Positions 1 to 8,456 of a stretch of DNA of 19,200 nt are shown one piece after another; the stretch's first letter is position 1, and each line of letters opens with the position of its first letter. Origin of the DNA: JAAYZM01 sp964510785 (GTDB taxonomy: Bacteria; Actinomycetota; Actinomycetes; Actinomycetales; Cellulomonadaceae); assembly GCA_964510785.1 (NCBI GenBank), contig CAZECM010000058.1, positions 1 through 19,200 on the forward strand, given 5' to 3'. The position numbers and the translations under genes are program-made. Below the pieces are notes generated by a model. It was not told where the DNA came from. It saw only the letters and a list, made by a program, of their open reading frames with translations, and searched no databases.

Positions 1-917
1 TCGCGGTCGATCGCCTGCTCGAGCACCGTGATCGAGTGCTCGTAGACGTCCTTGTGCCGGTGGTGCTCGTCGATCTCGAGGCGCAGCGCGGGCAGCTCGG
101 GCAGCACGTGCTCGGCGAGCCCCGTGTCGACGAGGAGCTCGATGCCGGGGCGCGGCCGCTCGGTCAGGAGCAGCTTCGTCAGCTCGTCGCGCACGCGCTC
201 GGCCGAGACGATCTCGATCCGCCCGGCCATCGCCTCGACGGCGGCGCGGGTCGCGGGCTCGACGTCGAAGCCGAGCTGGGCGGCGAACCGGGCGGCGCGC
301 ATCATGCGCAGCGGGTCGTCGTCGAAGGACTGCTCGGGCGTCACGGGCGTGCGCAGCAGCCGGCGGGCGAGGTCGGTCAGCCCGTCGAAGGGGTCCACGA
401 ACTCGAGGGACGGCACCCGCACGGCCATCGAGTTCACGGTGAAGTCGCGCCGCGACAGGTCGCCCTCGAGCGAGTCCCCGAACGCGACCTCGGGCTTGCG
501 GGAGGCGCCGTCGTACGCGTCCGTGCGGTACGTCGTGACCTCGACGACGACCTTGACGCCCCCGACGTGCTTGACCGCGCCGATCGTGCCGAACTCGCGA
601 CCGATGTCCCACGTCGCGTCCGCCCACGCGTCGAGCAGGCGCGCCGTCTCGTCGGGGCGGGCGGACGTCGCGAAGTCGAGGTCGGCGCTCGTCGCCCCGA
701 GGAAGGCGTCGCGCACGGGCCCGCCCACGAGCGCGAGCTCGAAGCCCGCCGCCGCGAAGGCCTCTCCGAGCTCGACCGCGACGGGGGACAGCTCGACGAG
801 GGTCGTGACGGCGCGCGCGCGCAGCGAGGCGAGCACCGCCGGGCTCGGGGTGGGCGCGGTGGCGGGGGCGCCCGGGGCGGCGGGCGCGGTGCTGGGCTGC
901 GGGTCAGTCGGGGACAC
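1..917 (-). CDS. pcnA: CCA tRNA nucleotidyltransferase (partial, N-terminal 305 residues)
   Basis: The encoded enzyme adds or repairs the 3'-CCA end of tRNAs in the cytoplasm using CTP and ATP. The gene runs off the left edge, so the C-terminus is missing. After a Pro/Ala-rich N-terminus of about 27 residues comes the class II nucleotidyltransferase core: LVGGPVRDAFLG (GGPVRD at residues 65-70) and the metal-binding DLD at 79-81. Next are the head and neck motifs (RRDFTVNSMAVR, DPLRMMRAARFAAQLGF), and near residue 285 an HD-type stretch (EHHRHKDVYEHSI), as in the actinobacterial CCA enzyme with an HD domain. The GTG at 917 is chosen because TTGGAGG lies just upstream and no in-frame start nearby fits better. 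It is divergent from the Nudix gene, as in other actinobacteria (M. tuberculosis pcnA/mutT4). The family call is firm; the exact start is less so. Confidence 0.93.
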   Translation of the reverse strand, partial: MSPTDPQPSTAPAAPGAPATAPTPSPAVLASLRARAVTTLVELSPVAVELGEAFAAAGFELALVGGPVRDAFLGATSADLDFATSARPDETARLLDAWADATWDIGREFGTIGAVKHVGGVKVVVEVTTYRTDAYDGASRKPEVAFGDSLEGDLSRRDFTVNSMAVRVPSLEFVDPFDGLTDLARRLLRTPVTPEQSFDDDPLRMMRAARFAAQLGFDVEPATRAAVEAMAGRIEIVSAERVRDELTKLLLTERPRPGIELLVDTGLAEHVLPELPALRLEIDEHHRHKDVYEHSITVLEQAIDR

Positions 918-997
918 GACCTCCAAGCCTGCCAGATGTGAACGGTGCGGGACGTCGGGGCGACGCGCTGGCGACGGGGCGGTCCAGGCCGGATGGC

Positions 998-1010
998 TAC
1001 AGTGTCTGGT
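998..1010 (+). promoter_or_regulatory. Putative -10 element for a leaderless Nudix-operon transcript
   Basis: TACAGT at 998-1003 matches the actinobacterial -10 pattern TANNNT. It is followed by exactly 7 bases and then GTG at 1011. A start point 7 nt after the -10 would make the GTG the first codon of the mRNA, a common arrangement in actinobacteria. There is no purine-rich ribosome binding site before this GTG. No good -35 is visible. Confidence 0.45.
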
Positions 1011-1565
1011 GTGTCCGCCGCCGATCCGCTACCGCGCCCTGGCGCGGTACCCGCCCCGCCCGGTGGCCATGCCCTGCGGATCGACCCGCGCGAGCTGGCC
1101 GCCCGAGCGGTCCCGACCGCCCTGCCCGTGGTGGACGAGACGAGCGCGGGAGGCCTCGTGGTCGACCTGCAGGCCGGCGAGCACGTCGCCGCGGTGATCG
1201 CACGCCGCAACCGGGCCGGGCGCCTCGAGTGGTGCCTCCCGAAGGGCCACCTCGAGGGGGACGAGACCCCCGAGGAGGCCGCCGTCCGCGAGATCGCGGA
1301 GGAGACGGGCATCAACAGCAAGGTCGTCCGCGAGCTCGGCACGATCGACTACTGGTTCACCGGCACCGACCGGCGCGTGCACAAGGTGGTCCACCACTTC
1401 CTGCTCGCCGCGCTCGGCGGGACGCTCACCGTCGAGGGCGATCCCGACGGCGAGGCGGAGCTCGTCGAGTGGATCCCGCTGCACGATCTCGACCGTCGCC
1501 TCGCCTACCCGAACGAGCGGCGCCTCGCCTCGGAGGCGCGCGCGGTGCTCACCAGCGACGCATGA
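1011..1565 (+). CDS. Nudix hydrolase (MutT4-like)
   Basis: A cytoplasmic pyrophosphohydrolase of the Nudix family that probably cleaves a nucleoside diphosphate-linked substrate; the substrate cannot be told from sequence. With the GTG at 1011 the protein has 184 residues. The Nudix box GX5EX7REUXEEXGU is complete at residues 79-101 (starts GHLEGDE, ends REIAEETGI), so the metal-binding glutamates are present. LEWCLPKGH precedes it, as is usual. An upstream ATG at 993 would add six residues and an earlier start at 945 more still. I prefer 1011 because a -10-like TACAGT sits 7 bases upstream, suggesting leaderless expression. The stop overlaps the next ATG (ATGA), so the two genes are translationally coupled. 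The position opposite pcnA matches M. tuberculosis mutT4. Confidence 0.9.
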   Translation: MSAADPLPRPGAVPAPPGGHALRIDPRELAARAVPTALPVVDETSAGGLVVDLQAGEHVAAVIARRNRAGRLEWCLPKGHLEGDETPEEAAVREIAEETGINSKVVRELGTIDYWFTGTDRRVHKVVHHFLLAALGGTLTVEGDPDGEAELVEWIPLHDLDRRLAYPNERRLASEARAVLTSDA

Positions 1566-3727
1566 ACGCTCGCACCCTCGGTGCGAGGGGGGCGCTGGCC
1601 CTCGCGACCACGCTCCTCGCCACGACGCTCGCCGCCGCACCCGCCGCGTCGGTGGACCCGGTGGTCGCGGAGGAGGCCGCGGACGTCGCGATCACGTCCA
1701 TCTCCCCGCAGGTGCTCACCCCGGACGAGACCCTCACCGTGGTCGCCCGCGTCGAGAACACGACCGCGAACGACATCACCGTGCCCACCGTGCGCCTGCA
1801 CGTCAACCGCTTCCGCGTCGTGGACCGCGCCGGGATCTCCGGGTGGGCGGACCTCGGGCCCCAGGAGGAGGCCGGCTCGATCGTCGCGACGACGGTGCTC
1901 GACGAGCCGATCGAGGCGGGCACCGCGCGCAACGTGCGGTTCCGGGTGCCCGGTCGCGAGCTCGGCTTCCTCGACCTGCCGGACACGTGGGGCCCGCGCG
2001 GTCTCGCCGTCTCCGTGTCCGACGGCGAGGTCCCGGGCGTGATCGACGTGGACCGCAGCTTCATCCTGTGGCTCAGCGCCCCGACCGTGCCGCAGACCCG
2101 GGTGTCCGTCGTCGTCCCCCTCACCGGCAACCCCGTCGACGTCCCGGCGTGGACGGTCGCGAACGGCGGGGCCGAAGGGAACGGGGAGGTGGCCGACGGC
2201 GAGGAGCAGGGCGGGTCCGACGGCGGCGCGACCGCGGGGGCGGGCCCGACGGGGACCGCCGGGGTGCTCGGCACCGACGCGATCGGCCCGCTCATCTCCG
2301 CGCAGGGACGGTTCAGCGACGTCCTCGCGGCGACCGGGTCGCGCTCGCACGTCGCGTTCGCCGTGGATCCCGCCGTCGTCGCCGCGAGCCTCGCCTCGAC
2401 GGACGAGGCCGCGCAAGCCTGGACCGCGGAGCTGCTCGGTGCGCTCGACGGTCGCGACGTGTTCGCGCTCGGCTGGGCGGACCCCGACGTCGCGGCCCTC
2501 GCCCGGGGCCGCGGCACGGCATTGCTCGAGGGCGCCCTCGAGCTCAGCACCGCCCGCGCCGAGTCGCTCCTGGGCCGCTCGGCCCGCCTCGACCTCGCGT
2601 GGCCGGCCGGCGGGCTCACCGACGCGCAGACCCTCGAGTTCGTGGCCCAGTCCGGGGCGCGCGCCGTCGTCGCCGCCCCCGGTGTCCTCACCCCACGCGA
2701 CCCCGACCCGGGCACGAGCCCCACCGGGCGGACGACGGTGACGACCGAGGCCGGCCCCGTGGTCGTGCTGCTGCCCGACGCGGGCCTCGTGAACGCCTTC
2801 GTGGACCCCGTCGGCTCGACGCCCGCGACCGTGGCCCAGCGCCTGCTCGCGGAGACGGCCGTCATCGCCCGGGAGCAGTCCACCGAGCTGCGCCACCTCG
2901 TGATCGCGCTGCCGCGCGAGTGGCACCCCGATCCCGCGCTCGCCGGCGCCCAGCTCGCCGCCCTCGAGAACGCGCCGTGGGTGGACCCGACGTCCGTCTC
3001 GGCGCTCCTCGGCACGCTCGACCCCCGCGTCGACCGGGTCCCGCTGCCCGCGCAGGCGCCCGCGCGCGACATGCTCGACGCCGAGACCGTCACGACGCTC
3101 GCCGAGAGGCTCGAGTTCGCGCAGGCCTTCGCACCCGTGCTCACGGACCCCGACACCTTCCTCGCCCAGCAGGCGGCCCAGCTCCTCGCGCCGACGGCGG
3201 TCGCGTGGCGCACCGATCCCGCTGGGCGCACCGATCTCGCTGCCCGGGTGATCGAGGAGGCCACGGCGCGCACCGTCGGGCTCTCCGTCGTGGCCGGCTC
3301 GGACGTGAGCCTCATCTCCGCGCGGGGGGAGATGCCCGTGACGGTGAGCAACGCGCTCGCGGACGACGCCCGGGTGGTGGTCGAGCTGCGCCCCCACTCC
3401 GGGGTGCTCGTCGCGGACGAGACCGTCGAGGCGCTCGTGCCCGCGGGCGAGCAGACGACCGTGCGCGTGCCCGTGCAGTCCGTCGCCAACGGGGACGTCA
3501 CGATCGAGGTCGTGCTTCTCTCCCCGGAGGGCCGGCCCGTGGCCCCGCCGTCGAGCTTCGAGGTGCGCGTGCGCGCCGACTGGGAGAGCGTCGGCACGTG
3601 GGTCATCGCTGCGCTCCTCGGCGTGGGGTTCGTCGCCGGCATCGTTCGCACGGTGCGCCGCGGCAAGACGTCCACCCGCGTCGACGCGGCGGACGTGCCG
3701 GAGCTCGCGCGGGAGACGGGCGAGTGA
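1562..3727 (+). CDS. DUF6049-type secreted, membrane-anchored protein
   Basis: A 721-residue exported protein of unknown function, found in actinobacteria between the Nudix gene and murJ (M. tuberculosis Rv3909 position). Residues 1-31 form a signal peptide with an Ala/Leu/Thr-rich core and an Ala-rich cleavage region. A beta-rich region with Ig-like features follows (VLTPDETLTVVARVENTT), then a Gly/Glu-rich linker near residues 202-234. A long central domain contains alternating FAVDPAVVAASL and FALGWADPDV segments that resemble a TIM-barrel/deacetylase-like fold; that is a loose impression. Near the C-terminus are a second beta domain (PVTVSNALADDARVVVELRP) and one transmembrane helix at about 680-695, followed by a basic RRGK and a short cytoplasmic tail. 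It overlaps the Nudix gene by 4 bases and murJ by 4 bases, so all three are probably co-translated. Placement next to MurJ suggests an envelope role (inference). Confidence 0.85.
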   Translation: MNARTLGARGALALATTLLATTLAAAPAASVDPVVAEEAADVAITSISPQVLTPDETLTVVARVENTTANDITVPTVRLHVNRFRVVDRAGISGWADLGPQEEAGSIVATTVLDEPIEAGTARNVRFRVPGRELGFLDLPDTWGPRGLAVSVSDGEVPGVIDVDRSFILWLSAPTVPQTRVSVVVPLTGNPVDVPAWTVANGGAEGNGEVADGEEQGGSDGGATAGAGPTGTAGVLGTDAIGPLISAQGRFSDVLAATGSRSHVAFAVDPAVVAASLASTDEAAQAWTAELLGALDGRDVFALGWADPDVAALARGRGTALLEGALELSTARAESLLGRSARLDLAWPAGGLTDAQTLEFVAQSGARAVVAAPGVLTPRDPDPGTSPTGRTTVTTEAGPVVVLLPDAGLVNAFVDPVGSTPATVAQRLLAETAVIAREQSTELRHLVIALPREWHPDPALAGAQLAALENAPWVDPTSVSALLGTLDPRVDRVPLPAQAPARDMLDAETVTTLAERLEFAQAFAPVLTDPDTFLAQQAAQLLAPTAVAWRTDPAGRTDLAARVIEEATARTVGLSVVAGSDVSLISARGEMPVTVSNALADDARVVVELRPHSGVLVADETVEALVPAGEQTTVRVPVQSVANGDVTIEVVLLSPEGRPVAPPSSFEVRVRADWESVGTWVIAALLGVGFVAGIVRTVRRGKTSTRVDAADVPELARETGE

Positions 3728-5463
3728 GCACGCCCGACGGCGCGGGTGCCCCGGGGCCGGTGAGCGACGGCGTGCCGGGCGGGGAGGCCGCTGCGGCGCC
3801 CGGGGCCGGGCTGGGCCGCAACGCCGCGATCCTCGCCTCGGGGACCGCGGTCTCCCGGGTGCTCGGCGTCGTCCGCACGTCGTTGCTGTTCGCGGCGATC
3901 GGCGGCGTCGGACTCTCTGCCAACGCGTTCGACCTCGCCAACAAGCTGCCCAACATGATCACGATGCTCGTCGCGGGCGGGGTCCTCAACGCCGTGCTCG
4001 TGCCGCAGGTCGTGCGCGCCTACCAGACCGACCGCGGCGACGACTACACGCGGCGGCTGCTGACCCTCGGCTCGCTCGTGCTCCTCGCCATCACGGTGCT
4101 GTGCACGGCTGGCGCGGGGCTCGTCGTGCACCTCTTCGCGCTGCGTGCGGGGGACGAGCTGCGCTCGCTCGCGACCGTGTTCGCGGTGTGGTGCATCCCG
4201 CAGGTGTTCTTCTACGGGATGTACACGCTCTTCGGGCACGTCCTCAACGCCCGCGGGCGCTTCGGGCCCTTCACGTGGGCGCCCGTCGCGAACAACCTCG
4301 TCGCGATCGCGGGGCTGCTCGTCTTCATCGGCGTGTTCGGGACGTACTCCCTGGGCGGCGAGCTCGACTCGGCCGCGTGGTGGACGGCGCCGCGGGTCGC
4401 GCTGCTCGCGGGGTTCGCGACGCTCGGCGTCGTGGTGCAGGCGCTCGTGATGATCCCGCCGCTGCGCGCGCTCGGCCTACCGCTGCGGCCCAAGTGGGGG
4501 TTCCGCGGCGTCGGCCTCGGCAGCGCGGGACGCGTGGCGGGCTGGACGTTCGCGGCGCTCGTGGTCGGCTACGTCGGGGTGCTCTTCGCGACGAACGTGC
4601 AGACGGCGGCGGACAACGCGGCCCAGACCGCGGCGAGCGTCGCGATCGCGGGCAACGCGGCCTACACGAACGCGTTCCTCGTCGCGATGCTGCCGCACTC
4701 CCTCATCACGACCTCGCTCGTCATGGTGATGTTCACCCAGCTCAGCAAGCACGCCGCGGCCGGGGCCGTGCGGGCCGTGCGGGCCGACTTCGCCCACGGG
4801 CTGCGCGTCGTGGGTGTGTTCACGGTGTTCGCGAGCGTGGTGCTCGCCGTGCTCGCGCTGCCCGTCATCCGCATCGTGTTCCCCTCCGCGGACCCGGAGG
4901 TGGCCGCCGCGACGGCGCGCGTGGTCGTCGCCTTCGTCGCGTGGCTCGTGCTGCTCGGCGCGTGGGCGCTGTGCCAGCGCGTGTACTACGCGTACGAGGA
5001 CGCCCGCACGCTGTTCTTCATCCAGTCGGGGATGGCCGTCGTGGTCGCCCTCGGTGCGATCGCCTCAGCCGTGCTCCTGCCGCCGCAGTGGTGGGTCGTG
5101 GGTGTCGTGGCCGGTCAGGGGGTCTCGCACGTCCTCGGCGTGGGGCTCGCGCTCGTGGGGCTGCGCCGTCGGCTCGGGTCCTTCGGCCTCGCCGGCATCG
5201 TCCAGATGCACGTGCGCGCGTTCGTCGCCGCTGGCCTCGTGGGGGGCGCGGGCTGGTTCGCGCTGCACCGGATCGGGTCGGTGGCCGACGGCGGGTTCTG
5301 GCACGCCGTCCTCACGACGGCCGGTCTCGGCCTCGCGATGGGTGCCGGGTACCTCGGGCTGCTGCGGCTCATGCGCGTGCGTGAGCTCGCCGACCTCGCC
5401 GCCCCGCTCCTCGCCCGGCTGCGGCGCCGAGGGCCCGGCGGCGGGACGGCGGGCCCCGCGTGA
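3724..5463 (+). CDS. murJ: Lipid II flippase MurJ (MviN family)
   Basis: An integral membrane protein of the MOP superfamily that flips the peptidoglycan precursor lipid II across the cytoplasmic membrane. It has 579 residues. A Gly/Ala/Pro-rich cytosolic start is followed by the first helix with the family signature SRVLGVVRTS (R45 and R51 match the conserved arginines of the central cavity), then NKLPNMITMLVAGGVLNAVLVP in helix 2. Many hydrophobic helices follow to residue about 560, consistent with 14 transmembrane segments, before an Arg/Gly-rich tail. The GTG at 3724 overlaps the upstream TGA, and GGGAGACGGG lies just before it. In M. tuberculosis the homologue is fused to a pseudokinase; here the pseudokinase is a separate gene starting 52 bases downstream. 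Confidence 0.95.
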   Translation: MSTPDGAGAPGPVSDGVPGGEAAAAPGAGLGRNAAILASGTAVSRVLGVVRTSLLFAAIGGVGLSANAFDLANKLPNMITMLVAGGVLNAVLVPQVVRAYQTDRGDDYTRRLLTLGSLVLLAITVLCTAGAGLVVHLFALRAGDELRSLATVFAVWCIPQVFFYGMYTLFGHVLNARGRFGPFTWAPVANNLVAIAGLLVFIGVFGTYSLGGELDSAAWWTAPRVALLAGFATLGVVVQALVMIPPLRALGLPLRPKWGFRGVGLGSAGRVAGWTFAALVVGYVGVLFATNVQTAADNAAQTAASVAIAGNAAYTNAFLVAMLPHSLITTSLVMVMFTQLSKHAAAGAVRAVRADFAHGLRVVGVFTVFASVVLAVLALPVIRIVFPSADPEVAAATARVVVAFVAWLVLLGAWALCQRVYYAYEDARTLFFIQSGMAVVVALGAIASAVLLPPQWWVVGVVAGQGVSHVLGVGLALVGLRRRLGSFGLAGIVQMHVRAFVAAGLVGGAGWFALHRIGSVADGGFWHAVLTTAGLGLAMGAGYLGLLRLMRVRELADLAAPLLARLRRRGPGGGTAGPA

Positions 5464-5476
5464 GGCCCACAGTGCG

Positions 5477-5482
5477 TACGAT
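5477..5482 (+). promoter_or_regulatory. Possible -10 element before the pseudokinase gene
   Basis: TACGAT fits TANNNT and lies 34 bases before the GTG of the pseudokinase gene, just after the murJ stop. No clear -35 is visible. It could provide an internal promoter, but read-through from murJ is equally likely. Confidence 0.3.
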
Positions 5483-5515
5483 GACCCACCGAAGCCCCGA
5501 TGCGCAGGAGGAACG

Positions 5516-7354
5516 GTGACCACCCCCACCCAGCCGGGCGCCGTGCTGGCCGGACGCTACCGGCTCGAGCGTGAGCGCGGCGACAGCCTCCCCCAGGTCG
5601 AGCACTGGCGAGCCGTCGACCAGGTGCTCGACCGGCCCGTCGAGTTCTACGTCCTGCTCGACGGTCACGTCGACGCCGCGCTCGACGCCGCCCGCCGCGC
5701 AGCGCTCGTCTCGGACGCGCGGCTCGTGCGGGTGCTCGACGTCGGGCAGGAGGACGGCGTCTCCTTCGTCGTGACCGAGCAGGTGGGCGGCCGTTCGCTC
5801 GCCGAGCTCGCGACCGCGGGTCCGTTGCCGGCCGACCAGGCACGCGCCGTCGTCGGCGAGCTCGCCGTCGCCCTCGAGACCGCACGCCGTCGTGGCGTGC
5901 ACCACCTCGCGCTGCGTCCCTCCGTCGTCTACGTCGAGCCCTCGGGAGCCGTCGTCCTGACGGGGCTCGCCGTCGAGGGCGCGCTGCTCGGCCTCGATCG
6001 CGCCGACGCGCGCACCACGACGCGGTCCGACGCCGTCGCCCTCGTCCAGCTCCTCTACGCCGCACTGACGGGGCACTGGCCCGGTGCCGCGAGCGGAGAC
6101 GTGCTCGCCCTGCCCGCCGCGCCCGTGGTCGACGGCGCGACCGTGGCCCCCGCCGAGATCACGCCCACCGTCCCCAACGACCTCGACACGTTGTGCGCCG
6201 TGACGTTCGGCCCGCACGAGGACGGTCCGCACAGCCCCGCCGAGCTCGCCGCCGACCTCGAGCCGTGGCCGCCCGTGCACGGCGCCGAGCTCATCGCTGC
6301 GGCGGGCCTCGCCCCCGAGGAGTCGCCCGCCGCGCCGCCCGCCGCCGCGCCGTTCAGCGCCGCCGTGCGCCGGCAGTCGGTGCGAGAGCGCGTCTCCGGG
6401 CAGCCCGCACCGCCCCTCAACCCCCCGGGAACCCCGCCCCCCGCGCGTCCCGTCTCGCCGACCCTGCCGCCCGCCATCGCACCCGCCGGTGCGGGGGTCG
6501 CGACGCCGCAGGTCGTCCCGCCCGTGCTGCCGCCCACGGGAGCCGTGCCCGTGACCGGGGGGATCGCGGGTGCCGGTGCCGCCGGGGGTGCCGGCCCGAC
6601 CCCGCCGTCCTACCTCGTCGGGGGGACGTACGTACCCGCGGGCGCGGCCGGTCCGCACGCCCCGGCGCTGCCGTTCGAGCAGGCCGTGCGACCCGCGCCC
6701 AAGAAGAAGAAGCACAAGACCTTCAACGCCACGCCGTACGTGCTCGTACTCGTGCTCGGCGCGATCGTCTTCGGTGCCTACACCGCGTTCCAGTCGCTCA
6801 CGGGACCCCCCGGGCCGCCGGTAGCCCGCCCGAGCGTCACCGCGGACGCTTCGCCCACGACGGACGCCTCGCCGACCGACACCGGGTCGCCCTCGCCCAG
6901 CCCGGACGCGTCGACGAGCGAAGAGGTGCTGCCCGCCGTCATCGCCTCGGGCCTGCAGCTCGACCCCGACGGCGACGGCGACGAGCACCCCGAGGCCGTG
7001 GAGCGCGCGTTCGACGGCGACATGAGCACGTACTGGTTCACGCGGACGTACAACAACCCGGAGATGCCCGGCAAGAGCGGCCTCGGGTTCGAGATCACGC
7101 TCGAGGCCGAGACCCTCGTGTCCGGGCTGACGCTCTACATCAACGGCGACGGCGGCAACGTCGAGGTCCGGGCCACGACGGGCGACGAGCCGACGGCGGG
7201 CCCGCTGCTCGCCTCGGGGGCCATGAGCTCGGAGACGGTGCTGCACTTCGACGAGGCCGTGCGCACGCAGTCGATCGTGCTGTGGTTCACGGAGCTGCCC
7301 ACCACCCCCGACGACCTCAACCGCGTCGAGCTCCTCGAGATCGAGTTCGACTAG
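5516..7354 (+). CDS. Membrane-anchored pseudokinase with C-terminal discoidin-like domain
   Basis: A 612-residue protein. Residues 13-260 resemble a Ser/Thr protein kinase fold (start GRYRLERERGDSLPQVEHWRAVD), but the catalytic residues are lost. The VAVK-type lysine strand reads VEFYVLL. The HRDLKPxN loop is replaced by HLALRP at 130-135, with Ala at the catalytic Asp position (A132), and the DFG position near 149-151 is TGL. A Pro/Ala-rich linker, a basic KKKKHK patch near 396 and one transmembrane helix (about 404-424) follow. Outside the membrane lies a Ser/Thr/Asp-rich spacer and, from about 475, a beta-rich domain (AFDGDMSTYWFTR ... GLTLYING ... LNRVELLEIEFD) of the discoidin/galactose-binding type. 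The same two domains form the C-terminal half of M. tuberculosis MviN (Rv3910), where phosphorylation of the pseudokinase recruits the FHA protein FhaA and restrains MurJ. By analogy it probably regulates MurJ here (inference). The GTG start has AGGAGG five bases upstream. Confidence 0.9.
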   Translation: MTTPTQPGAVLAGRYRLERERGDSLPQVEHWRAVDQVLDRPVEFYVLLDGHVDAALDAARRAALVSDARLVRVLDVGQEDGVSFVVTEQVGGRSLAELATAGPLPADQARAVVGELAVALETARRRGVHHLALRPSVVYVEPSGAVVLTGLAVEGALLGLDRADARTTTRSDAVALVQLLYAALTGHWPGAASGDVLALPAAPVVDGATVAPAEITPTVPNDLDTLCAVTFGPHEDGPHSPAELAADLEPWPPVHGAELIAAAGLAPEESPAAPPAAAPFSAAVRRQSVRERVSGQPAPPLNPPGTPPPARPVSPTLPPAIAPAGAGVATPQVVPPVLPPTGAVPVTGGIAGAGAAGGAGPTPPSYLVGGTYVPAGAAGPHAPALPFEQAVRPAPKKKKHKTFNATPYVLVLVLGAIVFGAYTAFQSLTGPPGPPVARPSVTADASPTTDASPTDTGSPSPSPDASTSEEVLPAVIASGLQLDPDGDGDEHPEAVERAFDGDMSTYWFTRTYNNPEMPGKSGLGFEITLEAETLVSGLTLYINGDGGNVEVRATTGDEPTAGPLLASGAMSSETVLHFDEAVRTQSIVLWFTELPTTPDDLNRVELLEIEFD

Positions 7355-7370
7355 CCCGCGTTCTCCGGGC
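7354..7370 (+). terminator. Weak hairpin after the pseudokinase gene
   Basis: GCCCG at 7354-7358 can pair with CGGGC at 7366-7370 around a 7-base loop, overlapping the stop codon. There is no T-run after it, so termination is doubtful. Confidence 0.25.
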
Positions 7371-7393
7371 GAGTGGCGGGGCGGCCCCGACGC

Positions 7394-7419
7394 GGAACAT
7401 TCGCGGCCTAGGATCTGTT
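7394..7419 (+). promoter_or_regulatory. Putative SigR/SigH-type promoter of trxBA
   Basis: GGAAC at 7394-7398 and GTT at 7417-7419 are separated by exactly 18 bases. This matches the known SigR (Streptomyces) / SigH (mycobacteria) consensus GGAA(T/C)-N18/19-GTT, and trxB is a classic member of that disulfide-stress regulon. A TAGGAT at 7410-7415 in the same stretch could serve as a housekeeping -10. The predicted start point lies about 50 bases before the trxB GTG. Confidence 0.65.
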
Positions 7420-7475
7420 CTGCCGACAGCACGTGCGCGAGCCAGCTGCGCACCCGTGGACCCGAAGGACGAGAC

Positions 7476-8456
7476 GTGACCGAGACCGCCAGCGCCATCC
7501 GCGACATCATCATCGTCGGCTCCGGCCCCGCCGGATACACCGCCGCGATCTATGCCGCACGTGCCGGGCTCTCGCCCCTCGTCGTCGCGGGCTCCGTCAC
7601 CGCGGGTGGCGCGCTCATGAACACGACCGAGGTCGAGAACTTCCCCGGCTTCCCCGAGGGTGTCAACGGCCCCGACCTCATGGAGGGCCTGCAGGCGCAG
7701 GCGGAGAAGTTCGGCGCCGAGGTGCTGTGGGACGACGCCGTCGAGCTGCGGCTCGCGGACCCCGTCAAGACCGTCGTCCTCGCGGACGGCACGGAGCTCG
7801 AGGCGCGCGCCGTCGTGCTCTCGACGGGTTCCGCCTACCGCGAGCTCGGCATCGAGGACGAGAAGCGGCTCTCGGGCCGCGGCGTGTCGTGGTGCGCCAC
7901 GTGCGACGGCTTCTTCTTCCGCGAGCAGGCCGTGGCCGTCGTCGGCGGCGGTGACTCCGCGATGGAGGAGGCGACGTTCCTGACGCGTTTCGCCTCGAAG
8001 GTCTACGTGATCCACCGCCGTGACGAGCTGCGGGCCTCGAAGATCATGGCTGACCGCGCGCTCGCCGACCCGAAGATCGAGTTCGTGTGGAACTCCGAGG
8101 TCGCGGGCATCCAGGGTGGCGACAAGGTCACGGGCATCACGCTGCGCGACACCGTGACCGGCACGGAGCGCCCGCTCGACGTCACGGGGCTCTTCGTGGC
8201 GATCGGCCACGTGCCGCGTTCCGAGCTGCTCACGGGCCAGATCGACCTCGACGACGAGGGCTACGTGCTCGTCGACGGCCGTTCGCAGCGCACCAACCTG
8301 TCCGGCGTCTTCGCGTGCGGCGACCTCGTGGACCACACCTACCGGCAGGCCATCACGGCCGCCGGCACGGGGTGCGCCGCCGCGCTCGACGCCCAGCACT
8401 ACCTCAGCGCGCTCGACGACGCCGCGCACGCGGACGCCTCCGCCCTGGTGGTCTAG
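7476..8456 (+). CDS. trxB: Thioredoxin-disulfide reductase
   Basis: A cytosolic FAD enzyme that passes electrons from NADPH to thioredoxin. It has 326 residues, typical for the low-molecular-weight bacterial type. The FAD-binding GSGPAGYTAAIYAARAG motif is at the N-terminus and the redox-active pair C140-A-T-C143 lies in WCATCDGFFF. VVGGGDSAMEEATFL followed by HRRDELRAS is the NADPH-binding site with its phosphate-contacting arginines, and GVFACGDLVD near residue 280 closes the FAD site. The GTG start has AAGGACGAG upstream. Its TAG stop abuts the trxA start with no gap. A SigR/SigH-like promoter lies upstream. Confidence 0.97.
   Translation: MTETASAIRDIIIVGSGPAGYTAAIYAARAGLSPLVVAGSVTAGGALMNTTEVENFPGFPEGVNGPDLMEGLQAQAEKFGAEVLWDDAVELRLADPVKTVVLADGTELEARAVVLSTGSAYRELGIEDEKRLSGRGVSWCATCDGFFFREQAVAVVGGGDSAMEEATFLTRFASKVYVIHRRDELRASKIMADRALADPKIEFVWNSEVAGIQGGDKVTGITLRDTVTGTERPLDVTGLFVAIGHVPRSELLTGQIDLDDEGYVLVDGRSQRTNLSGVFACGDLVDHTYRQAITAAGTGCAAALDAQHYLSALDDAAHADASALVV

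Noticed and set aside
36..1197. Plus-strand frames over the first kilobase
   Set aside because: They are antisense to pcnA, whose minus-strand translation shows the full nucleotidyltransferase and HD motifs.
1505..4239. Long open frames on the minus strand opposite DUF6049 (630 and 896 codons)
   Set aside because: High GC makes long antisense frames common. Their translations are low-complexity Arg/Gly/Ala/Ser with no known motifs, whereas the plus frame has a signal peptide, domains and coupled start/stops.
5369..7540. 723-codon minus-strand frame opposite the pseudokinase gene
   Set aside because: Shadow of the real gene; composition is Arg/Gly/Asp repeats and it crosses into two neighbouring genes and the trxB promoter.
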